A DNA stretch of 37,891 nucleotides from Paludibacteraceae bacterium (GCA_017646805.1 JAGCLW010000037.1:1-37891); one strand, 5' to 3'; shown: positions 25,991 to 35,774, counted from the first letter of the stretch. Numbers and translations are program-made. Notes: a model not told the origin generated them from the letters alone.

Positions 25991-28414
25991 TTATTTCGCA
26001 ATTTTTAACGTTTCAACAGAATCTAACGAACGAACAATATAAAAACCGTTTCCAAAACGACTCATATCGATATTTTCATTTGTTTGTTCTAAAATTTGAC
26101 CTGTTACAGAATACAAAACAATTCGCTTATTTTCAGGGTTAATCACCGCAACTCCATTATAATAAAGCGTTTTATCTAAATCTATATTTTCCACATCTGA
26201 TGATGGATAAATCACTTTGATTGCGTAAAAATTGATTCCTGAAGACGCACTATACAAATAAATTGTGTTTGCTCCACCATTATATTCATACGTTTGTTTT
26301 GACAATGAAGTTGTTGCAGGAACTGAAGATACAACATTTCCAAACGAGCCTGTTGCAATATTTACTGTTCGTTCTTCTGTTGACTTAGCTGACATTACAT
26401 ACATTTCAATCTTACAAGGTCCTGTAACATTAAATTGTAAAGAACGGGCATTCTCTGCTCCTGTTCCGGACATTTTCAAACGATGTGTAAATGAAATTCC
26501 ATCAATTGATTTTTCACTCGCATCTCTCACGACATTTTGAGTTTCAGAAGCAGTAATCGTAAGTCCATTTATCGTTTGAGAAGATGACACCGTGGAAAGA
26601 GTATTAAACGCTTCATCGGAAAAATTCCACATTATCGAAGATGAAACCACATTGTCGCCTTCATTTCCACTTCCGCCATTACCACCACTTCCGCTACTAC
26701 TATTTGCAAAACCAAAACATACATTGCTTATAAATGTTCCGGTTCCCGCCGTACGACAAATAGTAAATCCTGTTGCACCGGCAGGTGCTGAAACTGTTAC
26801 AGTTGTCACGCTTCCATTTGCCAACGAATAAGATTCATTTGCTGATCCGGCTACAAATCCATAAGAAACAGTATTCTTTTCTGCTGCCCAATTAGGAATT
26901 TCAACATCAAAAGAAACGCTTACCAATGTTTTTCCAAGAGAAGATAAATCAAATGATATTCCGGCGTTATTAGTGTTAAATTTCACTCCTTGAACATCCC
27001 ATGTTGTCGCTTTTTTCTCTGTCCCATCATTGATAATATCTATAACAACTCCGTCAACCGAAGGTTTGCTTCCTGTGGTCAAGTCAATACAAAGTTGATC
27101 TCCTACTTCTGTGTTTCCTCCCGAAGATGCAGGTTTCACAGTAATTGTTCCATTCAACGATGTAGAGGTTTTTCCATCAGTTGCCGAAACTGTATATGTT
27201 CCCGACGCAGTTGGTGTTCCGGAAAGAGTTAATATTAAACCGTTTACCGAACTTGTCACTCCGGATGGAAGTCCACTTACAGAAATATTTGTTGCACTAC
27301 CTCCTGCCGCAAATACTATAGAAGAAATAGCTTTTCCCTCTGTCACCGATTGATCTTTGACACCCGATGTCAATACAATTGACGGAATATTTTCATCACA
27401 TGGCGAGCTTACACTACCATCATCATTCACAATCAATGTAGCACCAGCACCGCATGAAGCATCAGTAATGCGAGTTTTTGCTTCTGCAGCACTTAATGCT
27501 GTGTAAGAATAAGAAGGTTTAGTAACAGAGCCAGTACTGCTTGGAACGCCAACACAATCCACAGATTTTAAACTATTTTTTGTTTCATTATAACTTTTAA
27601 AACGGTTACCAGTGCTAATTTTACCTTCCATGGTACAACCATCAAGATAACATGTTACATTTTCTGGTCCAATATAAACTTTTGCTACCGAAGAATTCCA
27701 ATAACAATTCAAGAAGTGTAAATCCGCATTACGACAACGAGTCATACGCTCTACACAACCTTCGTCCCACCAACAATAAGCCCATGTCATATTATATCTT
27801 CCATCTTTGGGTTTATCCGAAGCGTCTGCTCCAACAAGATTGGTATAACGGTGATCGTCAGTACCTCCCGAACCTCCTGCTTTTGGTTTTTTAAGGTAAC
27901 GAAAACGACACCAAGACACTGTTATATTGTCGGTGTTACCTTTGTTGTCAAAATTTCCGTCACAACCATCTTGAAAGTCACAGTGATCGACCCAAGCATC
28001 GGTTACACCTTCAAATTGCAAAAGGTCTTTACCATCACAATCATAAGCACCTGGTCCTACAAAAGTGATATTACGAATAATCACATTTGAACACCCCTTA
28101 ACATTTAGGATTCCCGATCCATCTTTGCTTTGTGTCAAATTAATCAGTTTCTTGCCAGAAAGAGCCAACAAAGTAAAACTACCACTACTAACTTCGATTT
28201 GTCCTGAGACTGTGATATCATTGGTGATTATAATCACCCGACTACCAGTTTTTTTCAAAGCTGTTTTTAATTCACTCTCCGTATCTACTAAAGTAGGTGA
28301 TGCACTACCACCTCCCGTCGCTTTACTGCCGTAGCCAAAAGCTGCGTTCTGAGCAAAAATTTGACTTATTCCCAAAAATACTGCGAATAAAGTCAAGTAA
28401 ATAAATTTTTTCAT
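25991..28414 (-). CDS. Secreted pectate lyase (PL1-like) with an Ig-like domain and T9SS sorting tail
   Basis: This 807-residue protein has a signal peptide (ends IFAQ) and a PL1-type right-handed beta-helix (about 25-340): NVIIRNITF, the calcium-site strings WVDHCDF and DNITVSW, and the catalytic-Arg region VERMTRCRNADLHFLNCYW, where the usual R-x-P-R has Thr for Pro. It cuts polygalacturonate by beta-elimination. After it come an Ig-like domain (about 344-428), two jelly-roll-like beta regions (about 440-730) that may bind carbohydrate, and a C-terminal type A sorting domain (about 735-807, with GNGFYIVR and ETLKIAK) for type IX secretion. Its products feed the pathway that includes KduI, whose gene starts at 37773. 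Confidence 0.88.
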   Translation of the reverse strand: MKKFIYLTLFAVFLGISQIFAQNAAFGYGSKATGGGSASPTLVDTESELKTALKKTGSRVIIITNDITVSGQIEVSSGSFTLLALSGKKLINLTQSKDGSGILNVKGCSNVIIRNITFVGPGAYDCDGKDLLQFEGVTDAWVDHCDFQDGCDGNFDNKGNTDNITVSWCRFRYLKKPKAGGSGGTDDHRYTNLVGADASDKPKDGRYNMTWAYCWWDEGCVERMTRCRNADLHFLNCYWNSSVAKVYIGPENVTCYLDGCTMEGKISTGNRFKSYNETKNSLKSVDCVGVPSSTGSVTKPSYSYTALSAAEAKTRITDASCGAGATLIVNDDGSVSSPCDENIPSIVLTSGVKDQSVTEGKAISSIVFAAGGSATNISVSGLPSGVTSSVNGLILTLSGTPTASGTYTVSATDGKTSTSLNGTITVKPASSGGNTEVGDQLCIDLTTGSKPSVDGVVIDIINDGTEKKATTWDVQGVKFNTNNAGISFDLSSLGKTLVSVSFDVEIPNWAAEKNTVSYGFVAGSANESYSLANGSVTTVTVSAPAGATGFTICRTAGTGTFISNVCFGFANSSSGSGGNGGSGNEGDNVVSSSIMWNFSDEAFNTLSTVSSSQTINGLTITASETQNVVRDASEKSIDGISFTHRLKMSGTGAENARSLQFNVTGPCKIEMYVMSAKSTEERTVNIATGSFGNVVSSVPATTSLSKQTYEYNGGANTIYLYSASSGINFYAIKVIYPSSDVENIDLDKTLYYNGVAVINPENKRIVLYSVTGQILEQTNENIDMSRFGNGFYIVRSLDSVETLKIAK

Positions 28415-28485
28415 TTGTTGTTTTTTTAATAGATTAAATTAAGGTAATTTTAGATTTTTAAATATTTTTTTGAAAAAAAATTGCC

Positions 28486-28516
28486 CAAATTTAACAAAAT
28501 TTATTTTTTATATCAA
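28486..28516 (-). promoter_or_regulatory. Promoter of the pectate lyase gene
   Basis: TTG (28514-28516), a 20-base spacer and TAAATTTG (28486-28493) on the minus strand fit the Bacteroidota consensus. Confidence 0.6.
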
Positions 28517-28525
28517 ATAAAAAAT

Positions 28526-28569
28526 AAAAAAAAGACGTTACACTTTTATGTTGTGCAACGTCTTTTTTT
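28526..28569 (-). terminator. Terminator after the TPR protein gene
   Basis: A stem of about 17 bases with one mismatch (28526-28543 against 28553-28569) with flanking A and T runs, 19 bases after the stop at 28588. Confidence 0.85.
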
Positions 28570-28587
28570 GTCTTAAGATTATTTTGT

Positions 28588-29745
28588 TTAAAAACCACGA
28601 AGAGCTCTGATTTCTTTTTCTTTGTCATATTGTTTCATTTTACGATACAATTGTTGAAGATTACGCAAAACATTATCATCTGTATTGTTTTTCATCAAAC
28701 GAGCTTTTTCGTAAATTGAAATTGCATTGTTATACAATTGATCTGATTTTGCTTTAGCAGTTTTTGCTTCTGATGGTTTCTTCATTTCCCAATCCATGAA
28801 GAAGTTGAAATATTTATCTGCTTCAGCTTTATCTATATCTGCAAGCATTACAATTGCTTCATAAAAATCCGGTTGTTTTTCGATAGCGGCATTCATGTCT
28901 GCACGAGCAGCTTCAAAATTTTCTTGAATCAAATAAATTTGTCCACGAACAAGATAATAAGCCGGTTGAGGATTTTTTGCAATTGCTTCGTTCAAATTTG
29001 CCATTGCTTGTTCTCCTCTATTTGCCCATAAATCATGCATAATGTTCATTTGAAGAAAATATGGATCTTGTTCGTACATTTTACGACCTTTCAACAATGT
29101 TTTTTCTGCAGCGATTGTATCCTTTGCTGCCATTTGCTCTTGATAAAGCAATTGAAGTGACAAATGATGATTTTCTTTTGCGAAATAAAACATTGAATCT
29201 GTACTTGCAAATTTCTCATCTTCAGCAAAAAGTGGATTTGATGGGATAGCAAGAACTTCTTCGTACACATCAATAGCTTTTGAATATTCTTTGTTGTTGA
29301 TCATTACTTCTCCATAAGCGGAAATGTAATTTTTCATTTTTCCTAAATCTTTCAAAATATCCTTACGATATTTTAGTTTTCCTTTACGTTTAGGATTATT
29401 TTTGGCTTCTTCTTGATCCAAAACATCTGCCTTTTTCCAAGCTTGATAAGCCAAATATGCTGCTCGTGTTTGACGATTTACATCTGGTTTTTCTGGTGGA
29501 ACCAAATAGCGTTTATCGTCTTCAAAAACCCATTGTTTTGCAAAAACAAGTCCTTTTACATACCATGTGTCAGCCAAATTTTTAGTAGAAGGATCTTGAC
29601 ATGCTTCATCAATCAATAGTTCTGCTTGAGCAAAATCAGGTTCTCCTGACGATGCTAATTTTTTAGACAATTTCACTTTATCTGCTTGGGCAAAAACCAT
29701 TGCACTCGCAGAAAACATTGCTATTACAAAAATAATTTTTTTCAT
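28588..29745 (-). CDS. Secreted tetratricopeptide-repeat protein
   Basis: A 385-residue helical protein with a signal peptide (ends VFAQA). TPR-like helix pairs are seen, for example AYGEVMINNKEYSKAIDVYE, then PAYYLVRGQIYLIQENFEAA and a following repeat, plus a C-terminal Lys-rich stretch. It is probably periplasmic, acting as a protein-protein scaffold; no enzyme motif is present. The gene starts 21 bases after gyrA stops, so it is likely read on the gyrA transcript. A functional link to gyrase is not implied. Exact partners are unknown. Confidence 0.82.
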   Translation of the reverse strand: MKKIIFVIAMFSASAMVFAQADKVKLSKKLASSGEPDFAQAELLIDEACQDPSTKNLADTWYVKGLVFAKQWVFEDDKRYLVPPEKPDVNRQTRAAYLAYQAWKKADVLDQEEAKNNPKRKGKLKYRKDILKDLGKMKNYISAYGEVMINNKEYSKAIDVYEEVLAIPSNPLFAEDEKFASTDSMFYFAKENHHLSLQLLYQEQMAAKDTIAAEKTLLKGRKMYEQDPYFLQMNIMHDLWANRGEQAMANLNEAIAKNPQPAYYLVRGQIYLIQENFEAARADMNAAIEKQPDFYEAIVMLADIDKAEADKYFNFFMDWEMKKPSEAKTAKAKSDQLYNNAISIYEKARLMKNNTDDNVLRNLQQLYRKMKQYDKEKEIRALRGF

Positions 29746-29766
29746 AAAATATATTTTTTATTTGTT

Positions 29767-32298
29767 TTAATCTTGAGATTCTTCTTTTACAATTTCTATG
29801 CCATTTTCAACAGACTCTTCAACATCTTCTTCTTCGGCAACAGGCACAACGCAAATAGAAGCAATTTCATCATTTCGTTTTTTAAGTTCAATAAATTTCA
29901 CACCTTGTGTAGCTCGACCAAGAATACGAAGATCTTCGACTTTCATACGAAGAGTCATTCCCGATTTGTTGATAATCATAATATCATTTTCATCAGTTAC
30001 TCTGTTGATAGAGACCAACTTACCGGTTTTCTCGGTGATATTGATTGTTTTCACTCCTTTTCCACCACGGTTTGTAATTCGATAGTCGGCAAGTTCCGAA
30101 CGTTTTCCAAAACCTTGTTCGCTAAGAACCAAAACATTTTCTGTGTCATTTTGAATTGCTTCTTGAGACAACGCAATCATTCCAACGATTTCATCGCCAT
30201 CTCCATCAAGAGTCATTCCTCTCACACCTGTCGCTGTTCGTCCCATTTCTCTAACTTTTGATTCTGGGAAACGAATTGCTCGACCATTACGATTTGCCAA
30301 AAGAATATCACATTGACCATCAGTTAAGCAAACTTGTACAACTCGATCATCATCTTTGATCGTAATTGCATTCACACCATTAACACGAGGACGTGAATAT
30401 GCTTCAAGACTTGTCTTTTTAACAATTCCTTGTTTTGTCGCAAAAATAAGATTATGACTCTTCGTGAATTCAATATCATTTAATTGTTTAATGCTAATAA
30501 ACGCATTGACTTTATCATCAGGTTCTATATTGAGAATATTTTGAATTGCACGACCTTTGGTTTGTTTTGTTCCTTCAGGAATTTCATAAACTTTGAGCCA
30601 GAAACAACGTCCTTTTTGAGTGAAAAACAACATTGTACTACGCATCGTTGCAGTGTAAATATATTCAATGAAATCCTCGTCACGAGTTTGGCTTCCTTTA
30701 GAACCAACACCACCGCGATTTTGTGTTCGGAATTCAGTCAAAGGTGTTCGTTTGATATAACCAGAATGAGAAATTGTAATCACCATGTCATCATCGGCAT
30801 ACATTTCATCTTGATTAAATCCGTGATCTCCGCTAAAATTGATTTGAGAACAACGTTCATCACCGTATTTCTCTTTAATTTCAATCAATTCTTCTTTTAC
30901 GATCGCCATTTGACGTTCTACACTACCAAGAATTTGATTTAAATCTGCAATTAATTTTTGAATTTCATCGTATTCTGCATGCAAATCCTCAATAGACAAA
31001 CCGGTAAGAGCACCTAATCGCATTTCAACAATTGCCTGAGCTTGCAATTCTGAAAAATCAAAACGATTCATCAAATTTTGACGAGCTTCGTCAATCTTTT
31101 TTGATGCACGAATAATACGAACAACTTCATCAATATTATCAGTTGCAATGATCAAACCCGAAAGAATATGAGCACGTTTTTCGGCTTTTGCCAAATTAAA
31201 TTTCGTACGACGAACAACCACTTCATGTCGATGTTCTACGAAATATTTTATCATATCTTTGAGCGATAATGTCTGTGGGCGACCTTTTACAAGAGCAACA
31301 TTATTTACACTAAAAGATGATTGTAATTCGCTGTATTTGTATAGTTTATTTAAAATTACATTTGCATTCGCATCTCGTTTAACTTCAATAACGATACGAA
31401 GTTTTTCTCTACGACCTGATTCATCATTTATATCCGCAATTCCTTGTATCTTTTCTAATTTAACTAAATCTGAAATTTGTTTAATCAATTCTGATTTATT
31501 TACTTGATAAGGAATTTCTGAAATGATAATAGACGTTTTGCCATCTTTATCTGTTTCTATTTCTGCTTTTGAACGAATAATAATTCGACCACGACCCGTA
31601 TCAAAGGCTTCTTTTACTCCGGAATAATTATAAATTATACCACCCGTTGGAAAATCCGGAGCTTTAACGTATCTCATCAAGCCTTCCGTATCAATGTCAT
31701 TATCATCAATATAAGCACAAGTTGCATCAATTACTTCACTCAAATTGTGAGGTGCAATATTTGTCGCCATACCAACCGCAATTCCAGATGCTCCATTTAG
31801 CAAAAGATTTGGTATACGAGTTGGTAAAACAACAGGCTCTTGCTTTCGATCGTCAAAGGTGTTTTTCATATCAACCGTATCCTTATCTATATCGATAAGC
31901 ATATCTTCTGCAATTTTTTGCATACGAGCTTCTGTATAACGCATTGCTGCCGGAGGATCTCCATCTACAGATCCGAAATTTCCTTGACCAAAGACAAGTG
32001 GATAACGCATAATCCAATCTTGAGCCATACGAGTAAGCGTTCCGTAAACAGCAGTATCTCCATGTGGGTGATAGTTTCCTAAAACTTCCCCTACAATACC
32101 AGCAGATTTTCGTGTTGGTTTATTTGCAGCAAGCCCCAATTCGTTCATACCAAAAAGGACACGACGATGTGCCGGTTTCAATCCATCACGAACGTCAGGC
32201 AACGCACGAGAAACAATAACAGACATTGAGTAGTCAATATATGACGACTTCATTTCTTCCTCAATATCTACTTTTATAATACGATCTATTTGTTCCAT
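29767..32298 (-). CDS. gyrA: DNA gyrase subunit A
   Basis: This 843-residue subunit breaks and rejoins DNA to add negative supercoils. The catalytic Tyr121 lies in AAMRYTEARM. The quinolone region reads HPHGDTAVYGTLTRMAQ: Thr82 takes the place of E. coli Ser83 and Gly86 that of Asp87. A GyrA-box-like string in the first blade of the C-terminal domain is QNRGGVG (consensus QRRGGxG), and the tail is acidic (EEEDVEESVENGIEIV), as expected for gyrase rather than ParC. It lies 35 bases after the Lys-rich protein gene and 21 before the TPR gene. Confidence 0.97.
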   Translation of the reverse strand: MEQIDRIIKVDIEEEMKSSYIDYSMSVIVSRALPDVRDGLKPAHRRVLFGMNELGLAANKPTRKSAGIVGEVLGNYHPHGDTAVYGTLTRMAQDWIMRYPLVFGQGNFGSVDGDPPAAMRYTEARMQKIAEDMLIDIDKDTVDMKNTFDDRKQEPVVLPTRIPNLLLNGASGIAVGMATNIAPHNLSEVIDATCAYIDDNDIDTEGLMRYVKAPDFPTGGIIYNYSGVKEAFDTGRGRIIIRSKAEIETDKDGKTSIIISEIPYQVNKSELIKQISDLVKLEKIQGIADINDESGRREKLRIVIEVKRDANANVILNKLYKYSELQSSFSVNNVALVKGRPQTLSLKDMIKYFVEHRHEVVVRRTKFNLAKAEKRAHILSGLIIATDNIDEVVRIIRASKKIDEARQNLMNRFDFSELQAQAIVEMRLGALTGLSIEDLHAEYDEIQKLIADLNQILGSVERQMAIVKEELIEIKEKYGDERCSQINFSGDHGFNQDEMYADDDMVITISHSGYIKRTPLTEFRTQNRGGVGSKGSQTRDEDFIEYIYTATMRSTMLFFTQKGRCFWLKVYEIPEGTKQTKGRAIQNILNIEPDDKVNAFISIKQLNDIEFTKSHNLIFATKQGIVKKTSLEAYSRPRVNGVNAITIKDDDRVVQVCLTDGQCDILLANRNGRAIRFPESKVREMGRTATGVRGMTLDGDGDEIVGMIALSQEAIQNDTENVLVLSEQGFGKRSELADYRITNRGGKGVKTINITEKTGKLVSINRVTDENDIMIINKSGMTLRMKVEDLRILGRATQGVKFIELKKRNDEIASICVVPVAEEEDVEESVENGIEIVKEESQD

Positions 32299-32333
32299 TT
32301 ATCAATATAAAATATTTTAACAAAAAAATTGTG

Positions 32334-33308
32334 TTATTCTTGGTTCGCTGATTCTTTAGCTGCTTGTTTTTTGGCCTCTAATTGAGATTTTTTCTTTTCC
32401 TCCAATTCTTGTTGTTTTATTTTTTTTGCATTTACTTTTTCTTTAGCGGCTTGTTTTCGTTGTTTTGCTTGTTGTTTACGCATTTTTTCGCGTTGCTTCA
32501 TCATTTCTTTCTTTTTCTTTTTCTTCGCTTTCAACGCTTTCTTTTTTGCTTTGGCTTTTTCTTTTTTAAGCTTTTCTTTGTTTTTCTTCTTTAATGCTTG
32601 TTTTTCTTCTTTTGTCAAATAATCTGGTTCAGGATAAGCTTCAACTTTAGGTTGAATAATTTCAGGTTGGATATTTACCAAATCTTGAAATTCTAATTCA
32701 TGACGAGTTTGATTAAATCTAATATTTTTAGGTTGTCCCCAAGTACTATAAAGACAATGTGAGCAACCACGAGATACATTATCTTCTATTACTCCGGTAT
32801 ATGTTGTGTGCTTTGTTTGTCCTACAAAATCGTATTTATAAAGCACCATCATGGTATCATTTTTATTATCAACCATGAATGCCGTATATTGTCCGTCGTA
32901 TAAAGTGATTTTATAAATCGGCATACGCGAACGAGTCTCATAAGTATAACGTTCTTCTTGAATACCAAGCAATTGCAAAGCATAACGACGTTGGTCTCGA
33001 GTCAAATAATAACTACGACAATCCGGACTCACCTCTCCCATAAATTGACATAAAGTTTTTATATCATTCAACAACTCGATTTTTTTCTTCACACCTTTAT
33101 CTTTAGCCAAGTCCGAATATAAAACTTTCAAAGATTCCACGACTTCATCAAATTCAAGAGAATCTTTAGGTGCATCTCCATACTGAACAAGATCTACAAT
33201 ATCATTAAATTGTTCTTGATAATGATAAATATCTGCGGCAAACAAACCAAATTTACCGAAGACTACCAAAAATAAGAATAAAAACGCTTTTAAAATTTTA
33301 TTTTTCAT
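32334..33308 (-). CDS. Secreted protein with a Lys-rich coiled-coil tail, unknown function
   Basis: Not recognised. A 324-residue product with a signal peptide (residues 1-24, ending LFAAD), a mixed globular region (25-230) containing a Cys pair in SRGCSHCLYSTWG, and a highly charged tail (about 235-324) dominated by Lys, Gln, Glu and Ala with few hydrophobic residues. The tail is probably a long single helix or coiled coil, which could bind nucleic acid, teichoic-like or other acidic polymers. It has its own consensus promoter and precedes gyrA by 35 bases, so it may share the gyrA transcript. Confidence 0.75.
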   Translation of the reverse strand: MKNKILKAFLFLFLVVFGKFGLFAADIYHYQEQFNDIVDLVQYGDAPKDSLEFDEVVESLKVLYSDLAKDKGVKKKIELLNDIKTLCQFMGEVSPDCRSYYLTRDQRRYALQLLGIQEERYTYETRSRMPIYKITLYDGQYTAFMVDNKNDTMMVLYKYDFVGQTKHTTYTGVIEDNVSRGCSHCLYSTWGQPKNIRFNQTRHELEFQDLVNIQPEIIQPKVEAYPEPDYLTKEEKQALKKKNKEKLKKEKAKAKKKALKAKKKKKKEMMKQREKMRKQQAKQRKQAAKEKVNAKKIKQQELEEKKKSQLEAKKQAAKESANQE

Positions 33309-33359
33309 AATATAAAGTTGTTAATTTTTTTTCAAAAATTTCAAGACGAAAATAACGTA

Positions 33360-33390
33360 CAAATATAACATTTTTTTTCATATCTACCAA
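33360..33390 (-). promoter_or_regulatory. Promoter of the Lys-rich protein - gyrA - TPR unit
   Basis: TTG (33388-33390), a 20-base spacer and TATATTTG (33360-33367) on the minus strand. It separates this unit from phoH upstream. Confidence 0.65.
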
Positions 33391-33405
33391 CTCTATTTTT
33401 GAAAA

Positions 33406-34350
33406 TTATTCAACATCTCCTTTTTTACTATATGCATTTACAATACATTTTACAAGTCTGTGTCGAACAATATCTTCGGCTTGAAAATAAACCATTTCTA
33501 TTCCCTTTATTCCAGACAAAACATTAAGTGCTTCTTTTAGTCCTGATTTTTGAGAAGGAGGCAAATCTATTTGAGAAACATCCCCCGTCACGACAACCTT
33601 ACTATTCAAACCCATACGAGTTAAAAACATTTTAATTTGCTGTGTTGTAGCATTTTGTGCTTCATCTAAAATAACCACTGCATCGCTCAATGTTCTTCCT
33701 CGCATAAACGCAAGTGGAGCAATTTGTATCGTTCCGTTTTCAAGATATTCTTTTAATTTTGACGGAGAAATCATATCTTGCAAAGCATCATAAAGCGGTT
33801 GCAAATAAGGATCGATTTTGTCTTTCATATCTCCGGGAAGAAACCCTAATTTTTCACCGGCTTCAACCGCCGGACGACTCAAAATAATTCGCCGAATTTG
33901 TTTGTTTTTTAAAGCTCTCACTGCCAATGCTATTGCCACATACGTTTTGCCGGATCCAGCGGGTCCAACAGCAAATAACAAATCATTTTTGCTAAATTCA
34001 TCGACCAAAGACAATTGATTTTTCGTTCGTGCTATAATGGGTTTCCCATTATTACCATGCAAAATCAAATTATCCACACTTTCTTCCTTTGGAATATTCC
34101 CTTTGATTATATCGATGATAATATTTTCATCAAGTTTGTTAAACTCTACGCAATGATTTTGCAACATTATCATTATTTTTTCAAAACAAAACACATCTTG
34201 TTCATCTCCCAAAACTTTGATAAGATTTCCACGTGCAATCATTTTTATTTTTGGTGATAAATTTTTTATCAATTGCAAATTACTATTATTGACCCCATAA
34301 AAAACAACCGGATCAACCATTTCTTGTAATTGTATTATTTTCTCTATCAT
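33406..34350 (-). CDS. phoH: PhoH-family ATPase
   Basis: A 314-residue cytoplasmic protein of the PhoH/YbeZ family: an N-terminal KH-like region (about 20-90), Walker A GPAGSGKT at 129-136, the family string LSRPAVEAGEKLGFLPGDM at 157-175, and Walker B VVILDEAQN at 225-233. Relatives are linked to RNA handling and ribosome maturation with the YbeY endonuclease. No ybeY is adjacent here. The length and motifs are normal, so the ATPase is likely active. It lies just after the glyA terminator, and I could not see a consensus promoter in the short gap. Confidence 0.94.
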   Translation of the reverse strand: MIEKIIQLQEMVDPVVFYGVNNSNLQLIKNLSPKIKMIARGNLIKVLGDEQDVFCFEKIMIMLQNHCVEFNKLDENIIIDIIKGNIPKEESVDNLILHGNNGKPIIARTKNQLSLVDEFSKNDLLFAVGPAGSGKTYVAIALAVRALKNKQIRRIILSRPAVEAGEKLGFLPGDMKDKIDPYLQPLYDALQDMISPSKLKEYLENGTIQIAPLAFMRGRTLSDAVVILDEAQNATTQQIKMFLTRMGLNSKVVVTGDVSQIDLPPSQKSGLKEALNVLSGIKGIEMVYFQAEDIVRHRLVKCIVNAYSKKGDVE

Positions 34351-34365
34351 TACAACTATTTTTAT

Positions 34366-34410
34366 AAAAAAAAGAAATAGGACAAAAACTTTTTCGCCCT
34401 ATTTCTTTTT
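34366..34410 (-). terminator. Terminator after glyA
   Basis: A stem of about 13 bases (34368-34381 against 34398-34410) with long A and T runs, between the glyA stop at 34428 and the phoH start at 34350. Confidence 0.85.
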
Positions 34411-34427
34411 TATTTCATTTTCTTTAA

Positions 34428-35708
34428 TTACCAAGCAAACAAAGGATAATCTTTCATTATCTTATTTACATTTTCGCGTACAGATGCAATTACAGAATCA
34501 TCTTCTGGAGCAAGCAATACACGATCAATCATTTCTACAATTTCTCCCATCAAACTTTCTTTCGCCCCACGCGTTGTGATAGCCGGTGTTCCGAATCGAA
34601 GACCTGATGTTTGGAATGGACTACGACTATCAAATGGAACCATATTTTTGTTTGTTGTTATATCAGCCGCCACAAGAGCTTTTTCTGCTTGTTTTCCTGT
34701 TAATTCCGGAAATTTAGGACGAAGATCCACAAGCATTGAATGATTATCCGTTCCATCAGAAATGATCTTATATCCTTTATCCATAAATGCTTGAGCCATC
34801 GCAGAAGCATTTGCTTTTACTTGTTTTTGATAAACTACATAATCTTCTGTAAGAGCTTCGCCAAAAGCCACAGCTTTTGCAGCAATCACATGTTCTAATG
34901 GTCCACCTTGCACACCTGGGAAAACAGCACTATCAAGAAGAGCAGACATTTTACGAATTTCTCCTTTTGGATTCTTCTTTCCCCAAGGATTATCAAAATC
35001 TTGACCTAACAAAATCACACCACCACGAGGACCTCTCAAAGTCTTGTGAGTTGTTGATGTCACAATATGTGCATGTTTAACCGGATTTTCCAACAATCCT
35101 GCAGCTATAAGTCCTGCCGGATGAGCCATATCGACCATAAAAATCGCACCAATTTCATCAGCCACTTTGCGTATGCGAGCATAATCCCATTCACGACTGT
35201 ATGCAGATGCTCCCGCCACAATTAATTTTGGACGTTCCGCACGTGCAACTTGTTCCAATTGTTCATAATCAACACGACCCGTTTCTTCTTTTACATTATA
35301 TTCTAATGCTTGAAACATTAAACCTGAGAAATTCACCGGAGACCCATGTGAAAGGTGTCCTCCGTGAGAAAGATTTAATCCTAAAAATTTATCTCCAGGA
35401 TTAAGACATGCCATAAACACAGCCATATTTGCTTGAGCTCCTGAGTGAGGTTGCACATTCGCCCATTCTGCTCCAAATATTTGTTTCAAACGATCAATAG
35501 CCAATTTTTCACTAAGATCAACTACTTCACAACCGCCATAATAACGATGTCCAGGATAGCCTTCTGCATATTTATTGGTAAGCACAGAACCCATTGCTTC
35601 CATAACTTGATCACTAACAAAATTTTCTGAAGCAATCAATTCAATACCTTTCATTTGACGTTCACGTTCACGTCGGATAATGTCAAAAATTTGATCGTCT
35701 CTTCTCAT
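34428..35708 (-). CDS. glyA: Serine hydroxymethyltransferase
   Basis: This PLP enzyme interconverts serine and glycine with tetrahydrofolate and supplies one-carbon units for purines, thymidylate and methionine. The PLP lysine is in [13 protein letters not shown] (Lys222). [19 protein letters not shown] and [12 protein letters not shown] are all intact. An in-frame TTG at 35714 is possible, but ATG 35708 (MRRDDQIFD, 426 residues) fits the family start. A -7 box TATCTTTG lies at 35767-35774 on the minus strand. A 5-base hairpin (35726-35739) sits in the leader just before the start codon; no glycine riboswitch is recognisable. Confidence 0.97.
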   Translation of the reverse strand: MRRDDQIFDIIRRERERQMKGIELIASENFVSDQVMEAMGSVLTNKYAEGYPGHRYYGGCEVVDLSEKLAIDRLKQIFGAEWANVQPHSGAQANMAVFMACLNPGDKFLGLNLSHGGHLSHGSPVNFSGLMFQALEYNVKEETGRVDYEQLEQVARAERPKLIVAGASAYSREWDYARIRKVADEIGAIFMVDMAHPAGLIAAGLLENPVKHAHIVTSTTHKTLRGPRGGVILLGQDFDNPWGKKNPKGEIRKMSALLDSAVFPGVQGGPLEHVIAAKAVAFGEALTEDYVVYQKQVKANASAMAQAFMDKGYKIISDGTDNHSMLVDLRPKFPELTGKQAEKALVAADITTNKNMVPFDSRSPFQTSGLRFGTPAITTRGAKESLMGEIVEMIDRVLLAPEDDSVIASVRENVNKIMKDYPLFAW

Positions 35709-35766
35709 TTGCAATAATTTTTTTAGTCGTCAAAACGACAACTTTTTATGTTTTAAAATTAAGTCG

Positions 35767-35774
35767 CAAAGATA
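35767..35774 (-). promoter_or_regulatory. -7 box of glyA
   Basis: TATCTTTG on the minus strand, about 60 bases before the glyA start. A TTG occurs upstream but at a spacing of only 14 bases, so the -33 element is uncertain. Confidence 0.5.

Noticed and set aside
29686..30261. Long plus-strand frame of 191 codons opposite gyrA
   Set aside because: It is antisense to the conserved C-terminal domain of gyrA and the start of the TPR gene; composition (Phe, Asn, His rich) is that of a reverse-strand shadow.
35709..35760. Glycine or other riboswitch in the glyA leader
   Set aside because: Only a 5-base hairpin is present in a leader of about 50 bases; no conserved aptamer core.
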